A stretch of 64,000 bases of DNA. Origin: HGM04593 sp045647885 (GTDB taxonomy: Bacteria; Bacteroidota; Bacteroidia; Bacteroidales; Bacteroidaceae). The first letter of the stretch is position 1. Every line of letters starts with the position of its first letter. Below, piece by piece: positions 14,619 to 24,349 of the stretch. The translations under genes were made by a program, and so were the position numbers. Below the pieces are notes generated by a model that did not search any database, was not told the DNA's origin, and saw only the letters and a list, made by a program, of their open reading frames with translations. The stretch covers positions 1 through 64,000 of the forward strand of contig JAZRMX010000018.1 of assembly GCA_045647885.1 (NCBI GenBank). The letters are read 5' to 3'.

Positions 14619-17024
14619 ATGAAAAGCAATAAAATAGACCTGTTTATCCCTTGCCGTGGCGAGGATTTTTCTTTGTCGGGCCTGCAGGGGTTTATTGAGG
14701 CTGAATATGTGGGGAATATCTATATGATGGACTGTGTGGAGTCCGCTACGGCTTTGCCGCAGAAGGTTAGTTTCCTTAATGTGGAATCTCTCCATTCTAC
14801 CGATACTTTTGCAAAACTGGCCGCAGCTGCCACCGCCGAATTTGCAATATATTTTTCCAAAGGTATGCCGCAGTTGCAGCTTTGTGATCTGGAGGCTTTC
14901 TGCAATGCAGTCCCTCCAGAGGCCTCTATGGCCTATGCCGACTACTATAAAATAGCCGGTGGTGCAAAGTGCGAGGCGCCTGCAATAGATTACCAGCCCG
15001 GTAGCTTGAGAAACGATTTCGATTTTGGCTCGGTGTTGCTTTTTCGCACCGCTTCGTTGAAAGAATATCTCTCGGAAAAGCTCGAGGAGTATTCCTACGC
15101 GGGGCTTTATCAGTTGCGTCTTGCCTTGAGCCGTGTGGGTGAGATTTTCCACTATAAGGAATTTCTTTATGCCGAGCCCGAGGACGATGGGCGCAATAGC
15201 GGTGAAAAGCAGTTCGACTATGTGAATCCTGCGCAACGCGATGTGCAGGTGGAGATGGAGAAAGTGTGTACACACCACCTTAAGGCTGTTGGTGCTTATT
15301 TGCCACCCTGCAAGTATCGCTCAATAGACCTTATGCAGGGGGAATTTCCGGTGGAGGCTTCTGTGGTGATACCTGTGCTTAACCGCGCCTCTACTATTGC
15401 CGATGCTATTGGTTCGGTGCTTGGTCAGAAGACCACTTTCCCCTTTAATATAATAGTTGTTGACAACCATTCGACCGACGGGACTTCGGAGATTATCGAT
15501 GGGTTCGGCGATGATAGAGTGGTACATATTGTGCCTGAACGTAAGGATTTGGGCATTGGCGGTTGCTGGAACGAGGCTGTGAACAGCTCTTTCTGCGGCC
15601 GTTTTGCCGTGCAGCTCGACAGCGACGACCTTTATAGTTCGCCCGGCACCTTGCAACGCATTGTGGATGAATTCTACAATCAGCAGTGTGTAATGCTTGT
15701 GGGTACTTACCGCATTTGCGATTTTGATTTGAATACTCTGCCCCCGGGTGTTATAGACCACCGTGAGTGGACCGAGGAGAATGGGCGCAACAATGCTTTG
15801 CGTATAAATGGCCTTGGCGCGCCGCGCGCTTTCTATACTCCTGTGATAAGGGAGGTGGGCTTTCCTAATGTGAGCTACGGCGAGGATTATGCTGTTGGCT
15901 TGCAGATTTCGCGCGATTATCGAATTGGGCGCATATACGATGTTCTTTATCTCTGCCGTCGTTGGGGTGGTAACTCCGATGCAGCTCTCTCGCACACCAA
16001 GGTCAATGCCAATAATTATTACAAAGACAGTTTGCGTACAGCCGAGTTTGAGGCGCGCTTGCGTTATGTAAAGAGCCTTGAGATTCCTTCAGCCGATACT
16101 TTAGCGGTTTTCTTCAATGAACAGTTGGGTGAGTGGCCCTCGGCAGCAGAACGTTACGATGCTTTGAAGGGTGTGAAGGTGCGCAACTTCGATAATGGCA
16201 TAACCTTGCAGTATAATCCTGCCCGTGCGGTGTCAACCGGTGCAAAAGTGGATGCTGCGGCAGTTTCGGCCCGTTCCTGTTTCCTGTGTGCCTGCAACCG
16301 CCCTGCAGAGCAGCGCGCCCTTACGGCTATGGGCTCTTTCGAGGTGCTTGTGAACCCTTATCCCATATTGCCTTTCCATCTTACTCTTCCTATTGTTGAG
16401 CATAAACCGCAGTTGTTTGCCGGTATGTGTGCCGATATGTTGCATATGGCAAAGGTGTGGCAGGGTTATGCACTGTTCTATAATGGTGCAAAATGTGGAG
16501 CTTCGGCTCCCGATCACGCTCATTTACAGGCGGTTCGCGCGGTAGATATTCCATTGCTTGGCGAGGAGTGGAGCGAGCGTATCGGCGAGGTTGAGCAACC
16601 TCTCTTCTTCTCACCGTCGGGTGCTGTATATGGCGTTGCCGGTTGTTTGGTGCCGTTCTTCAAAGTTGTGGCATCAACAATAAGTGGGGCTGTCCAACTT
16701 ATGGAGAGGGTAGTGGGTGCTTTGTCGCTTGCAGGTGGTGAAAAGGAGCCTCGAATGAATGTGGTGTCGCTCTATTCTCCCGACGAGGGGTATATTCTTT
16801 ATGTGATACCGCGCAGCAATCATCGCCCGGCTTGTTACGGCAGTGGTGAGGGTGAGCGTCTTGTGAGCCCGGGTACTTTGGATATGTGTGGTCTGGTGAT
16901 AACTCCGCGTGAGTGCGATTTTAATGATATTAGCGCCAATGAGGCTCTCTCTCTCCTTTCCGAGGTGGCTTTAAGCGATGAGGCTTTCGACGATGCTTGT
17001 GAAAAAATTGCGGGAGGGTTATGA
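14619..17024 (+). CDS. Glycosyltransferase family 2 fused to a DUF4922 (GalT/HIT-like) domain
   Basis: This 801-residue protein has three parts. Residues 1-245 are an unrecognised domain starting LFIPCRGEDFSL. About 248-460 is a GT2 domain (SVVIPVLNRASTIADAI, IIVVDNHSTDGT, LDSDD near 333-337). From about 545 to the end is a DUF4922 domain with a CxxC start (SCFLCACNRP) and H633-A-H635-L-Q637, the H-x-H-x-Q motif of the GalT/HIT superfamily. This suggests a nucleotide-sugar phosphorylase or transferase coupled to sugar transfer; substrates are unknown. No signal peptide is seen. Its stop overlaps the next start as ATGA. Confidence 0.8.
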   Translation: MKSNKIDLFIPCRGEDFSLSGLQGFIEAEYVGNIYMMDCVESATALPQKVSFLNVESLHSTDTFAKLAAAATAEFAIYFSKGMPQLQLCDLEAFCNAVPPEASMAYADYYKIAGGAKCEAPAIDYQPGSLRNDFDFGSVLLFRTASLKEYLSEKLEEYSYAGLYQLRLALSRVGEIFHYKEFLYAEPEDDGRNSGEKQFDYVNPAQRDVQVEMEKVCTHHLKAVGAYLPPCKYRSIDLMQGEFPVEASVVIPVLNRASTIADAIGSVLGQKTTFPFNIIVVDNHSTDGTSEIIDGFGDDRVVHIVPERKDLGIGGCWNEAVNSSFCGRFAVQLDSDDLYSSPGTLQRIVDEFYNQQCVMLVGTYRICDFDLNTLPPGVIDHREWTEENGRNNALRINGLGAPRAFYTPVIREVGFPNVSYGEDYAVGLQISRDYRIGRIYDVLYLCRRWGGNSDAALSHTKVNANNYYKDSLRTAEFEARLRYVKSLEIPSADTLAVFFNEQLGEWPSAAERYDALKGVKVRNFDNGITLQYNPARAVSTGAKVDAAAVSARSCFLCACNRPAEQRALTAMGSFEVLVNPYPILPFHLTLPIVEHKPQLFAGMCADMLHMAKVWQGYALFYNGAKCGASAPDHAHLQAVRAVDIPLLGEEWSERIGEVEQPLFFSPSGAVYGVAGCLVPFFKVVASTISGAVQLMERVVGALSLAGGEKEPRMNVVSLYSPDEGYILYVIPRSNHRPACYGSGEGERLVSPGTLDMCGLVITPRECDFNDISANEALSLLSEVALSDEAFDDACEKIAGGL

Positions 17025-18307
17025 GAACTGTTGATATAGGCATTCTGCTTGCTCCCTGCATTAAGTTCGATTTGATCGGGGATTTTGTGTGTGGCGGAAT
17101 CACCTTTTCGGGTGAAAAAGAGGTTGTTTTTGATGGCGGCAAACTGCTTTTTAATGGTGCTGCTTTTGATAGCCTGCATTTTGTTCCGGTGAACGGTGGA
17201 TGCCGTTTCTCTCTGCACGATGTTGTCATTGGTGTTAATTTCCATTGGCAACGCAAGGAAGACCAATCTTTTAAAGGAGAACTCTGCTTCATTATGGAAG
17301 AGGGTGCTGTGCGCGCTGTGAACCGTATTCTTGTGGAGGATTACTTGCAAAGTGTCATTTCTTCGGAGATGTCGGCCACAAGTTCGCTTGAACTCCTGAA
17401 GGCGCACGCGGTTATTTCGCGCAGTTGGCTTTATGCTCAGTTACTGCGTAAAGAGGCTGTGCAGAATGGTACTATGGGGTGGGAAACCCCCGACGAGATT
17501 GTGCGTTGGTATGCTCGCGAGGACCATACTCTCTTCGATCTTTGTGCCGACGACCATTGCCAGCGTTATCAGGGTGTTACCCGTGCGTTGAACCCGAATG
17601 TGGAACTGGCGGTGAAGGCTACAGAAAATATGGTGCTTAAATATGGTGGCGAGGTGTGCGATGCCCGTTTCAGCAAATGCTGCGGTGGTGCTACAGAACG
17701 CTTCTCGGCTTGCTGGGAAGGTGTTGATTTCCCATATCTTGCGGCCTTCAGGGATTGCAGTGAGGGTGCATTGCCCGACCTTACAACGGAGGCGGGTGCT
17801 CGTGCCTGGATAGAAACCTCTCCCGATGCTTTTTGTATGTCACCCGGTACGGAGGTGCTCTCGCAGGTGCTGAACAATTATGACCGTGAAACCCACGATT
17901 TCTATCGATGGAAAGTGAGTTATACGCAAGAGGAGTTGTCGCAGCTTGTGAAGGAGCGTTCGGGTATTGATTTTGGAACAATTGAAGATTTGCAACCTGT
18001 GGAGAGGGGTGCTTCGGGGCGTATCATTAGGTTGCGTATTATTGGCAGCAAATGTGTGAAGGTTGTGGGAAAAGAACTTGAAATACGTCGATGGCTTTCG
18101 CCCTCCCATCTTTACAGTTCGGCTTTTGTGGTAGATAAAGTTGTTGATGAGGCTACGGGTGCTCTCTCTCTTCTGCTTAAAGGTGCAGGTTGGGGGCACG
18201 GAGTGGGGCTTTGCCAAATAGGTGCTGCTGTTATGGGTGCGAAAGGGTATGGTTACAGGGCTATCCTTGAACATTATTACCCCGGCGCATCATTGGAGGA
18301 GATTTGA
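17021..18307 (+). CDS. SpoIID/LytB domain protein
   Basis: This 428-residue protein has an N-terminal beta-rich region (about 1-95) and a SpoIID/LytB domain (about 100-420), with NRILVEDYLQSVISSEM, KAHAVISRSWLY, CCGGATERFSACW and the C-terminal GAGWGHGVGLCQIGA. In sporulating Firmicutes SpoIID is a lytic transglycosylase acting on peptidoglycan stems; in Bacteroidota the role is not settled. No signal peptide is apparent with this start, which is odd for a peptidoglycan enzyme. The ATGA overlap with the glycosyltransferase gene implies coupled translation and a shared pathway. Confidence 0.85.
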   Translation: MRTVDIGILLAPCIKFDLIGDFVCGGITFSGEKEVVFDGGKLLFNGAAFDSLHFVPVNGGCRFSLHDVVIGVNFHWQRKEDQSFKGELCFIMEEGAVRAVNRILVEDYLQSVISSEMSATSSLELLKAHAVISRSWLYAQLLRKEAVQNGTMGWETPDEIVRWYAREDHTLFDLCADDHCQRYQGVTRALNPNVELAVKATENMVLKYGGEVCDARFSKCCGGATERFSACWEGVDFPYLAAFRDCSEGALPDLTTEAGARAWIETSPDAFCMSPGTEVLSQVLNNYDRETHDFYRWKVSYTQEELSQLVKERSGIDFGTIEDLQPVERGASGRIIRLRIIGSKCVKVVGKELEIRRWLSPSHLYSSAFVVDKVVDEATGALSLLLKGAGWGHGVGLCQIGAAVMGAKGYGYRAILEHYYPGASLEEI

Positions 18308-18329
18308 TGGTTTGGAAAAAGAAAATGTA

Positions 18330-19793
18330 ATGAAAAATTGTAAAAAAATACCCCTTGCGGTGTCGCTTGTTCCAGTTCTTGTGCTTGCGGCTCTGTTGTT
18401 GGTGGTTATTGTATTTTGTGGTGAGGACTCAATGAACGGCGGTAGCCAGTTGTCGATATTGGCAGCGTCGGCTGTGGGGGCTGCGATAGCGATGGGTTTC
18501 TATGGAGTTGAGTGGAGTACGATAGAGAAGGCTATTGTGGAAAATATAAAATCCTCAAGTGTCTCTATGCTCATTCTCTTGCTCATTGGTGCAATATCGG
18601 GCAGTTGGATGTTGAGTGGTATTGTTCCCACGATGATATATTATGGGGTGGATATACTGCACCCGTCGGTGTTTTTAGTGGCTGCTTGTGTAATATCGGC
18701 TGTGGTTAGTGTGGTGACGGGCAGTTCCTGGACTACTTGTGCCACTATAGGTGTTGCGCTTATGGGTGTGGCCTATTCTTTGGATTTTCCGCTCTATTGG
18801 GTCGCCGGTGCTGTAATATCGGGCGCATATTTTGGTGATAAGATATCTCCGCTTTCCGATACTACTGTACTTGCCTCGTCTACAGCCGGCGTGCATCTTT
18901 TTACCCATATACGTTTTATGCTTTTTACCACTATCCCCTCGATGTTGGTGGCATTGGCGGTATATTTTGTTGCCGGGCTCTTTATATATGACAGCACTGC
19001 TATGGCCGACAATGAGTTGCCGGCAGCCTTGTATAAGGCGTTCAATATTTCTCCCTGGTTGTTGCTTGTGCCGCTTTTTACCTTTTTGCTGATAGCGCGT
19101 CGTGTACCTGTACTCATCACGCTTTTCCTCTCTGTGGTTGCTGCTTCTGTGGCTATGGTACTGGCGCAGCCACAAGTGGTGGAAAGCTTGGGTGGTAGTG
19201 GTCTTTCGTTTGAGGGTGTGGTGAGGAGTGTGTTAGCGGCTTGCTGCAACAGTACGTCAATATCTACAGGGAATGCTGTACTTGACGAACTCGTTGCTAC
19301 AAAGGGTATGGCTGGTATGCTCAATACCATTTGGCTTATAATGTCGGCAATGTGCTTTGGTGGTGTGCTTGTCGGCAGTGGTATTGCCCATTCAATAACA
19401 TCGGCTATAATAAAGCGGGTAAATAATGTTGTACGTGCAGTAATGGCTACTGTTTCCACCGGCCTGTTCTTTAATGTCTGCACGGGTGACCAGTATATGT
19501 CCATAATCCTTGCTTGTGAACTGAACAAGGAGAGTTTCGATTCTTTGGGGGTTGAGCGCCGTGTTCTTAGCCGTGCTGTAGAGGATTCTGCAACAGTGGT
19601 GTCGGTGCTTATTCCTTGGAATACCTGTGCTGTGGCGCAGAGTAGTGTACTTGGTGTACCCACCTTTCTGTATTTTCCTTTCTGTGTATTCAATCTTGTG
19701 AGCCCTTTTATGTCGGTGTTGGTTGCGGCATTGTATTCTGGCAGGTATTCCGGTCGAATGGCTGGAGATGAAACAGAATGTACCGGTTTTTGA
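18330..19793 (+). CDS. NhaC-type Na+/H+ antiporter family protein
   Basis: This 487-residue inner-membrane protein has about 12 hydrophobic segments and NhaC-family blocks such as TGSSWTTCATIGVALMG, GAYFGDKISPLSDTT and FFNVCTGDQYMSI, including the conserved acidic residues D at GDKISPLSD and GDQY. It likely exchanges sodium for protons, or a related organic ion pair. The ATG at 18330 is chosen; the open frame extends back into spoIID without a plausible start. It lies 22 bases after the SpoIID gene and is probably in the same transcript. Confidence 0.88.
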   Translation: MKNCKKIPLAVSLVPVLVLAALLLVVIVFCGEDSMNGGSQLSILAASAVGAAIAMGFYGVEWSTIEKAIVENIKSSSVSMLILLLIGAISGSWMLSGIVPTMIYYGVDILHPSVFLVAACVISAVVSVVTGSSWTTCATIGVALMGVAYSLDFPLYWVAGAVISGAYFGDKISPLSDTTVLASSTAGVHLFTHIRFMLFTTIPSMLVALAVYFVAGLFIYDSTAMADNELPAALYKAFNISPWLLLVPLFTFLLIARRVPVLITLFLSVVAASVAMVLAQPQVVESLGGSGLSFEGVVRSVLAACCNSTSISTGNAVLDELVATKGMAGMLNTIWLIMSAMCFGGVLVGSGIAHSITSAIIKRVNNVVRAVMATVSTGLFFNVCTGDQYMSIILACELNKESFDSLGVERRVLSRAVEDSATVVSVLIPWNTCAVAQSSVLGVPTFLYFPFCVFNLVSPFMSVLVAALYSGRYSGRMAGDETECTGF

Positions 19794-19835
19794 GCTTTGT
19801 TTAAAAGTTTTTACCTAGTTGTATGGCTATCTTTG

Positions 19836-19867
19836 TTTGATTATATAAAAATAATTAACTAATTTTG
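19836..19867 (+). promoter_or_regulatory. Promoter of the surface polysaccharide operon
   Basis: TTTG (19836-19839), 20 bases, then TAATTTTG (19860-19867) is an exact Bacteroidales promoter. A second -7-like TATCTTTG lies at 19828-19835. Transcription would begin near 19874, leaving an A+T-rich leader of about 150 bases before the first gene. No UpxY-type antiterminator gene and no flanking inverted repeats for promoter inversion were seen. Confidence 0.65.
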
Positions 19868-20027
19868 CACATTATTTTGTAATATTAATTTTATGGGTGG
19901 TTCCATCTCCGTTTGTCAGCAATGGCGGCTGCAGTTTGGGGATATAATTACATTTTTTAATAATTAAGTCAAAATAGCACAATAAAAACGAAAATATTGA
20001 GTTATTCTTTTAAAAGCATAAACTGAT

Positions 20028-20660
20028 ATGGGCAAAACTTCTGATTCAATGATAATACGTGATGGAATGAATGTCTTTGAACGCGTTGTTAAACGTCTGT
20101 TTGATATTGTTTGTTCATTTACAGGAATTTTATTCCTTTCTCCTCTGTTCATTATCGTATACGTTGTTATGCGATGTAAGGAGGGCGGTCCTGTAATCTT
20201 CAAACAGGAACGAATTGGCTATAAAGGAAAGGCGTTCAAGATATACAAGTATCGTACTATGTGTATCGATTCCGAGGAGGATGGAGAGCCCAAACTGGCA
20301 CAGAAGGGCGACGAGCGTCTTACACCGGTGGGCAAGTTCCTGCGTGAACATCACCTTGATGAGTTGCCACAGTTGTGGAATGTGCTCATTGGCGATATGT
20401 CTTTTGTGGGCCCGCGTCCCGAGCGAAAATTTTTCATTGATAAAATAACCCAGTATAATCCTAACTATAAGTATCTGTATTTGGTGCGTCCCGGAATTAC
20501 ATCTCCGGCAACTGTATACAATGGTTATACCGACACTTTTGAAAAGATGCTTACCCGTTTGGAGATGGATTTGGAGTATCTCCAGAAACGCTCCTTGTAT
20601 CTTGACCTGAAAATAATATTCATAACGGTATTCAATATCGTAAAGGGTAAGAAGATATAA
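20028..20660 (+). CDS. Initiating phosphoglycosyl transferase (PglC/WcaJ-type, monotopic)
   Basis: This 210-residue protein begins polysaccharide synthesis by moving a sugar-1-phosphate from a UDP-sugar to undecaprenyl phosphate at the inner membrane. One hydrophobic segment (about 25-49) is followed by the soluble catalytic domain with FKIYKYRTM, the catalytic dyad D111-E112 in LDELPQLWNVL, and GPRPE. The lack of extra N-terminal membrane segments places it in the short PglC-like class. It is the first gene of the polysaccharide operon. The sugar specificity cannot be read. Confidence 0.93.
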   Translation: MGKTSDSMIIRDGMNVFERVVKRLFDIVCSFTGILFLSPLFIIVYVVMRCKEGGPVIFKQERIGYKGKAFKIYKYRTMCIDSEEDGEPKLAQKGDERLTPVGKFLREHHLDELPQLWNVLIGDMSFVGPRPERKFFIDKITQYNPNYKYLYLVRPGITSPATVYNGYTDTFEKMLTRLEMDLEYLQKRSLYLDLKIIFITVFNIVKGKKI

Positions 20661-20720
20661 TGTCAATGGGTAATTGATGTGTTGTTTCATATATTCGGAA
20701 ATATAAATCGGTTGATGATT

Positions 20721-23156
20721 ATGGTAAAAAAGATAATATATGCTTTATTGTTGCTGTTTGTAGCTCAGTTCTCGTTTGCGCAGTCTGCTTTTTCTGAGGA
20801 CGATGTTATCAAATATATCCTTGTTGAGAGTGGTAACGGTACATCGGAGCAGGCGATAACTTCCAAATTGCTACGTGACGGATACTCGATCGATGTCATT
20901 AAAAAGGCACTGAAGGAGGTAAAGACTTTAAGAGAAAAATATAATATTGTAGGTGGTTCGGAAAATGTCTTGGAAGACCGTTCTGTGCGTTTGCGTAAAC
21001 TTGATGCACCCTCAACAGAATCCAATGATTCTCTTGAGGATGAAGATTTCGACTGGGCTACGATAAGTGAAGAAAATATTGTGTATGGCCGTAACATCTT
21101 TAACAACAAGATGCTTACTTTCGCTCCTGCAATGAATATACCTACCCCCACAAATTATATTCTTGGTGCCGGTGACCAGGTTATAATTGATATATGGGGC
21201 GCTTCGCAGGAAACTATAGATGATTATATATCTCCCGATGGTTTTTTGATTGTGGACAAATTGGGACCAATAAAGCTTGCGGGCAAGAGCGTAAAAGAGG
21301 CTGACGAGTTTGTTAAAAGTCGTTTGAGTGAAATATATAACAACTCGGAGGTCTCTCTTTCTGTTGGAACCATGCGTTCTATAAATGTACAGGTTGTTGG
21401 AGATGTGGCAACTCCCGGTACATATACCGTGAGTGCACTTTCAACTGCATTCAATGCCCTGTATGCCGCAGGTGGTATAAACAATATAGGTACTCTGCGC
21501 TCAATATCGGTTTACCGCAATAGCAAATTATATGCCGAGATTGATGTTTATGCATTTCTTTTCGATGGTAATAGCAAAGGCAATGTCCTGTTGCAGGACA
21601 ACGATGTCATAAGCGTAGGCTCGTATAAGTCGATTGTGACCATTCAGGGCAAGGTAAAACGCCCTATGATGTATGAAATGAAGGAGAATGAGACCCTTTC
21701 GAAGCTTTTCGACTATGCCGGCGGTTTTACCAACAATGCTTACACAGAAAAGGTGAGTGTTGTGCGCAAGTTTGGTAAGGAGTATTCGGTTCACACTTTG
21801 CAGAAGAAGGATTTCAACTCTTTCAAGTTGAGTGATGGTGACTCCATATATGTAGACTCCATCTTGCCCCGTTTCTCCAATATGGTGGAGATAAAGGGTG
21901 CTGTACCTTTCCAGGGTATGTATGAACTTGGTAGAGATGTGAAAACATTCAAACAACTTATTGCAGCTGCAGGTGGCTTGCTTGAAGAGGCCTTTGTGAA
22001 CCGTGCTGTATTGCAACACCGCAATTTTGACAATACTATAGAGGCGCAGTCCATAGATGTAAAAGGTATACTCGAAGGCACATCACCGGATGTTGAGTTG
22101 AAAAACAACGACCTTGTATTCATTCCCAGTGAGTCGGCAATGCGCGGTAAGCAGACTATATACATTGGTGGTGAAGTAAATATCCCCGGTACATATGCCT
22201 ATGCCGAAAATATGTCAATAGAGGATCTTATTTTATGTGCCGGTGGTTTCACCCCTTCGGCATCTATATCTAAAATTGATGTTTTCCGCCGTTTTTATGA
22301 CCCTACTGCACTGCAGGCCTGCGATGAGATTACAAAAGTAATTTCTCTATCGGTTAAGGATGGGCTTGTTATTGATAATGGCGAATCGTTTGTATTGCAG
22401 GCTTACGATGAGATATTTGTCCGTAAGAGTCCGGTTTTCAACAACAAGAAGGTTGTTACAATTAAAGGTTGTGTGAATTTCGAAGGAAATTATGCCATAA
22501 GAAACAACAAATATTCGCTCAGCGACCTCATAAACGATGCCAAAGGGTTTACAAATGCTGCATACATTAAAGGTGCCCGTCTGTATCGCAAGCTTACCGA
22601 GGAGGAGTTGTACAATGTGCAACAGGTGCTGGAGCGCGAAAAGGTACGTATGTGGGAGGAGTTCAAAGACGAGCAAGAGTCGCTTGCAATGTATGACTCC
22701 ATTATGAAGATAAAACTCTCTTCTCAAAGCGTATATCTTGTGGCTATTGATTTGGAACAGGTCGTTAAAAATCCAAAAGGACTGGAAGATATTTTGTTGA
22801 AGGAGGGTGATATGCTTGTTATTCCCGAGTATACAGGTACTGTAAAGATTTCTGGAGAGGTTTTCCACCCAATTACAATGAGCTATCATAAGGGTGAGAA
22901 CAAGAAGTACTATATAAAACACGCCGGAGGCTATGCCAATAATGCTAAAAAACGTGGAGCTTATGTAGTATATATGAATGGTGCGGTAAAGAAATTGTCG
23001 AGAAAAAGTAAGGATATACAACCCGGTTGTGAAATTATTGTACCCACCAAAGGTGCAAGCAAGTTTACTATAAGTGATATAACAAGTGTTGCAACCTCTA
23101 CCTTGTCAATGGCAGCTCTTGTAACATCGATAGTAAACACTTTGAATAATCAATAA
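20721..23156 (+). CDS. Polysaccharide export protein with repeated SLBB domains
   Basis: This 811-residue secreted protein has a signal peptide (about 1-20, ending FAQ), a Poly_export domain (about 140-220, YILGAGDQVIIDIWG) and repeated SLBB domains through the rest (for example VQVVGDVATPGTYTV, YIGGEVNIPGTYAYA, VTIKGCVNFEGNYAI). This is the Wza-like outer-membrane exit of Wzx/Wzy systems, enlarged by extra SLBB repeats as is common in Bacteroidota. There is no lipobox cysteine. The ATG at 20721 gives a clean signal peptide; 20715 is an alternative and the frame from 20679 is too long. Confidence 0.92.
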   Translation: MVKKIIYALLLLFVAQFSFAQSAFSEDDVIKYILVESGNGTSEQAITSKLLRDGYSIDVIKKALKEVKTLREKYNIVGGSENVLEDRSVRLRKLDAPSTESNDSLEDEDFDWATISEENIVYGRNIFNNKMLTFAPAMNIPTPTNYILGAGDQVIIDIWGASQETIDDYISPDGFLIVDKLGPIKLAGKSVKEADEFVKSRLSEIYNNSEVSLSVGTMRSINVQVVGDVATPGTYTVSALSTAFNALYAAGGINNIGTLRSISVYRNSKLYAEIDVYAFLFDGNSKGNVLLQDNDVISVGSYKSIVTIQGKVKRPMMYEMKENETLSKLFDYAGGFTNNAYTEKVSVVRKFGKEYSVHTLQKKDFNSFKLSDGDSIYVDSILPRFSNMVEIKGAVPFQGMYELGRDVKTFKQLIAAAGGLLEEAFVNRAVLQHRNFDNTIEAQSIDVKGILEGTSPDVELKNNDLVFIPSESAMRGKQTIYIGGEVNIPGTYAYAENMSIEDLILCAGGFTPSASISKIDVFRRFYDPTALQACDEITKVISLSVKDGLVIDNGESFVLQAYDEIFVRKSPVFNNKKVVTIKGCVNFEGNYAIRNNKYSLSDLINDAKGFTNAAYIKGARLYRKLTEEELYNVQQVLEREKVRMWEEFKDEQESLAMYDSIMKIKLSSQSVYLVAIDLEQVVKNPKGLEDILLKEGDMLVIPEYTGTVKISGEVFHPITMSYHKGENKKYYIKHAGGYANNAKKRGAYVVYMNGAVKKLSRKSKDIQPGCEIIVPTKGASKFTISDITSVATSTLSMAALVTSIVNTLNNQ

Positions 23157-23207
23157 CAGTAGATTCAGCTAATAGCCTTAATCTGTTGTTGTAAACGAAT
23201 TAATGAT

Positions 23208-24293
23208 ATGGATAATAATGATATAAAGAAAAGCAGCAAAGAAATTGATATCTTCAGCATTCTTATGAAGGTGCTGCAGAACAGAAAAACAATTTTTCTG
23301 TCAGTCCTGATATTTGCAGCGCTTGGAATTATCGTAGCTTTGGCCTCAACCAAAAGATACACTACAAGTGTGGTGCTTGCGCCGGAAGTTATAAACTCCA
23401 ATATGTCGGGAGTGCTTGGTAGTGTGAACTCAATGTTGGGTTTAAGCTTTTCTAAAAGTTCAGGTGACGCTATATCTCCTGAGATTTATCCATCGGTAAT
23501 GACCTCTACTCCATTCCTTATTGATTTGTTCGATGTGCCTGTTACATTGAAGGATGGTGTTGTGAAATCATATAGCGCGCACTTGGCCCAGGATTATAAA
23601 CCGGCATTCTGGGAGTATCCCAAAATATATGTATTGAAATTAATAAGTCTGTTTAAAGAGAAAAAGGGCGGTGGTGATGGTATAAATCCATTCCATCTTA
23701 CAGAGAAACAGAGTGCTATATGTGATTTGATGAAATTGAATATACAATGCGTTGTTGATCAAAGTACCAGCCTTATAACTGTCAATGTGAGAGATATTGA
23801 CGAAATTGTTGCTGCAACAATGGCCGATACTGTTACTTCGCGTTTGCAGGAGTATATTATAGAATATCGTACAAAGAAAGCCCGTCACGACCTGGAATAT
23901 ATTACAACATTGTACAATCAGGCAAAAGATGAATACATAAATGTTCAGGCCGAGTATGCTAAATATTCCGATGCCAGTACAAATGTTGTGCGCTCACGAT
24001 ATAAAATTATATTGGATAACCTGGAGAACGAGATGCTCCTGAAATATAATTTGTATTCAGAAGTTGCCCAGCAATTGCAATTGGCTCATCAACGAGTACA
24101 GGAGCGTACACCGGTTTTCACAGTCATACAGCCGGCAACCGTCTCTTTGAAGGCTTCCAGTTTTTCAAGAGTTGGAATTGTGCTGATATTCTGTGTGCTT
24201 GGAGTCTGTGCTGGTATAGCTTGGTCTCTGTTCCTGAAATTTGCATTTTTCCGCTATTGGGTGGGGATAAGAAAGATTAATAAGAAGCAATAA
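23208..24293 (+). CDS. Wzz-type chain length determinant protein
   Basis: This 361-residue inner-membrane protein has the Wzz topology: a short cytoplasmic start, one membrane segment (about 27-47), a long periplasmic domain with coiled-coil character (about 200-300) and a second membrane segment (about 322-345). It sets polymer length together with the polymerase. No tyrosine-kinase domain follows, and none is encoded elsewhere in the locus. It lies between the export gene and the EpsG-type polymerase gene. Confidence 0.88.
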   Translation: MDNNDIKKSSKEIDIFSILMKVLQNRKTIFLSVLIFAALGIIVALASTKRYTTSVVLAPEVINSNMSGVLGSVNSMLGLSFSKSSGDAISPEIYPSVMTSTPFLIDLFDVPVTLKDGVVKSYSAHLAQDYKPAFWEYPKIYVLKLISLFKEKKGGGDGINPFHLTEKQSAICDLMKLNIQCVVDQSTSLITVNVRDIDEIVAATMADTVTSRLQEYIIEYRTKKARHDLEYITTLYNQAKDEYINVQAEYAKYSDASTNVVRSRYKIILDNLENEMLLKYNLYSEVAQQLQLAHQRVQERTPVFTVIQPATVSLKASSFSRVGIVLIFCVLGVCAGIAWSLFLKFAFFRYWVGIRKINKKQ

Positions 24294-24349
24294 ACGAACG
24301 CATCGCGATTAGGAGAAAATTTAAGTGGGTAATATATAAATAGTCAATA

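Noticed and set aside
19893..19967. 24-codon open frame in the leader of the polysaccharide operon
   Set aside because: It is not coupled to the next gene and has no recognisable feature; probably chance.
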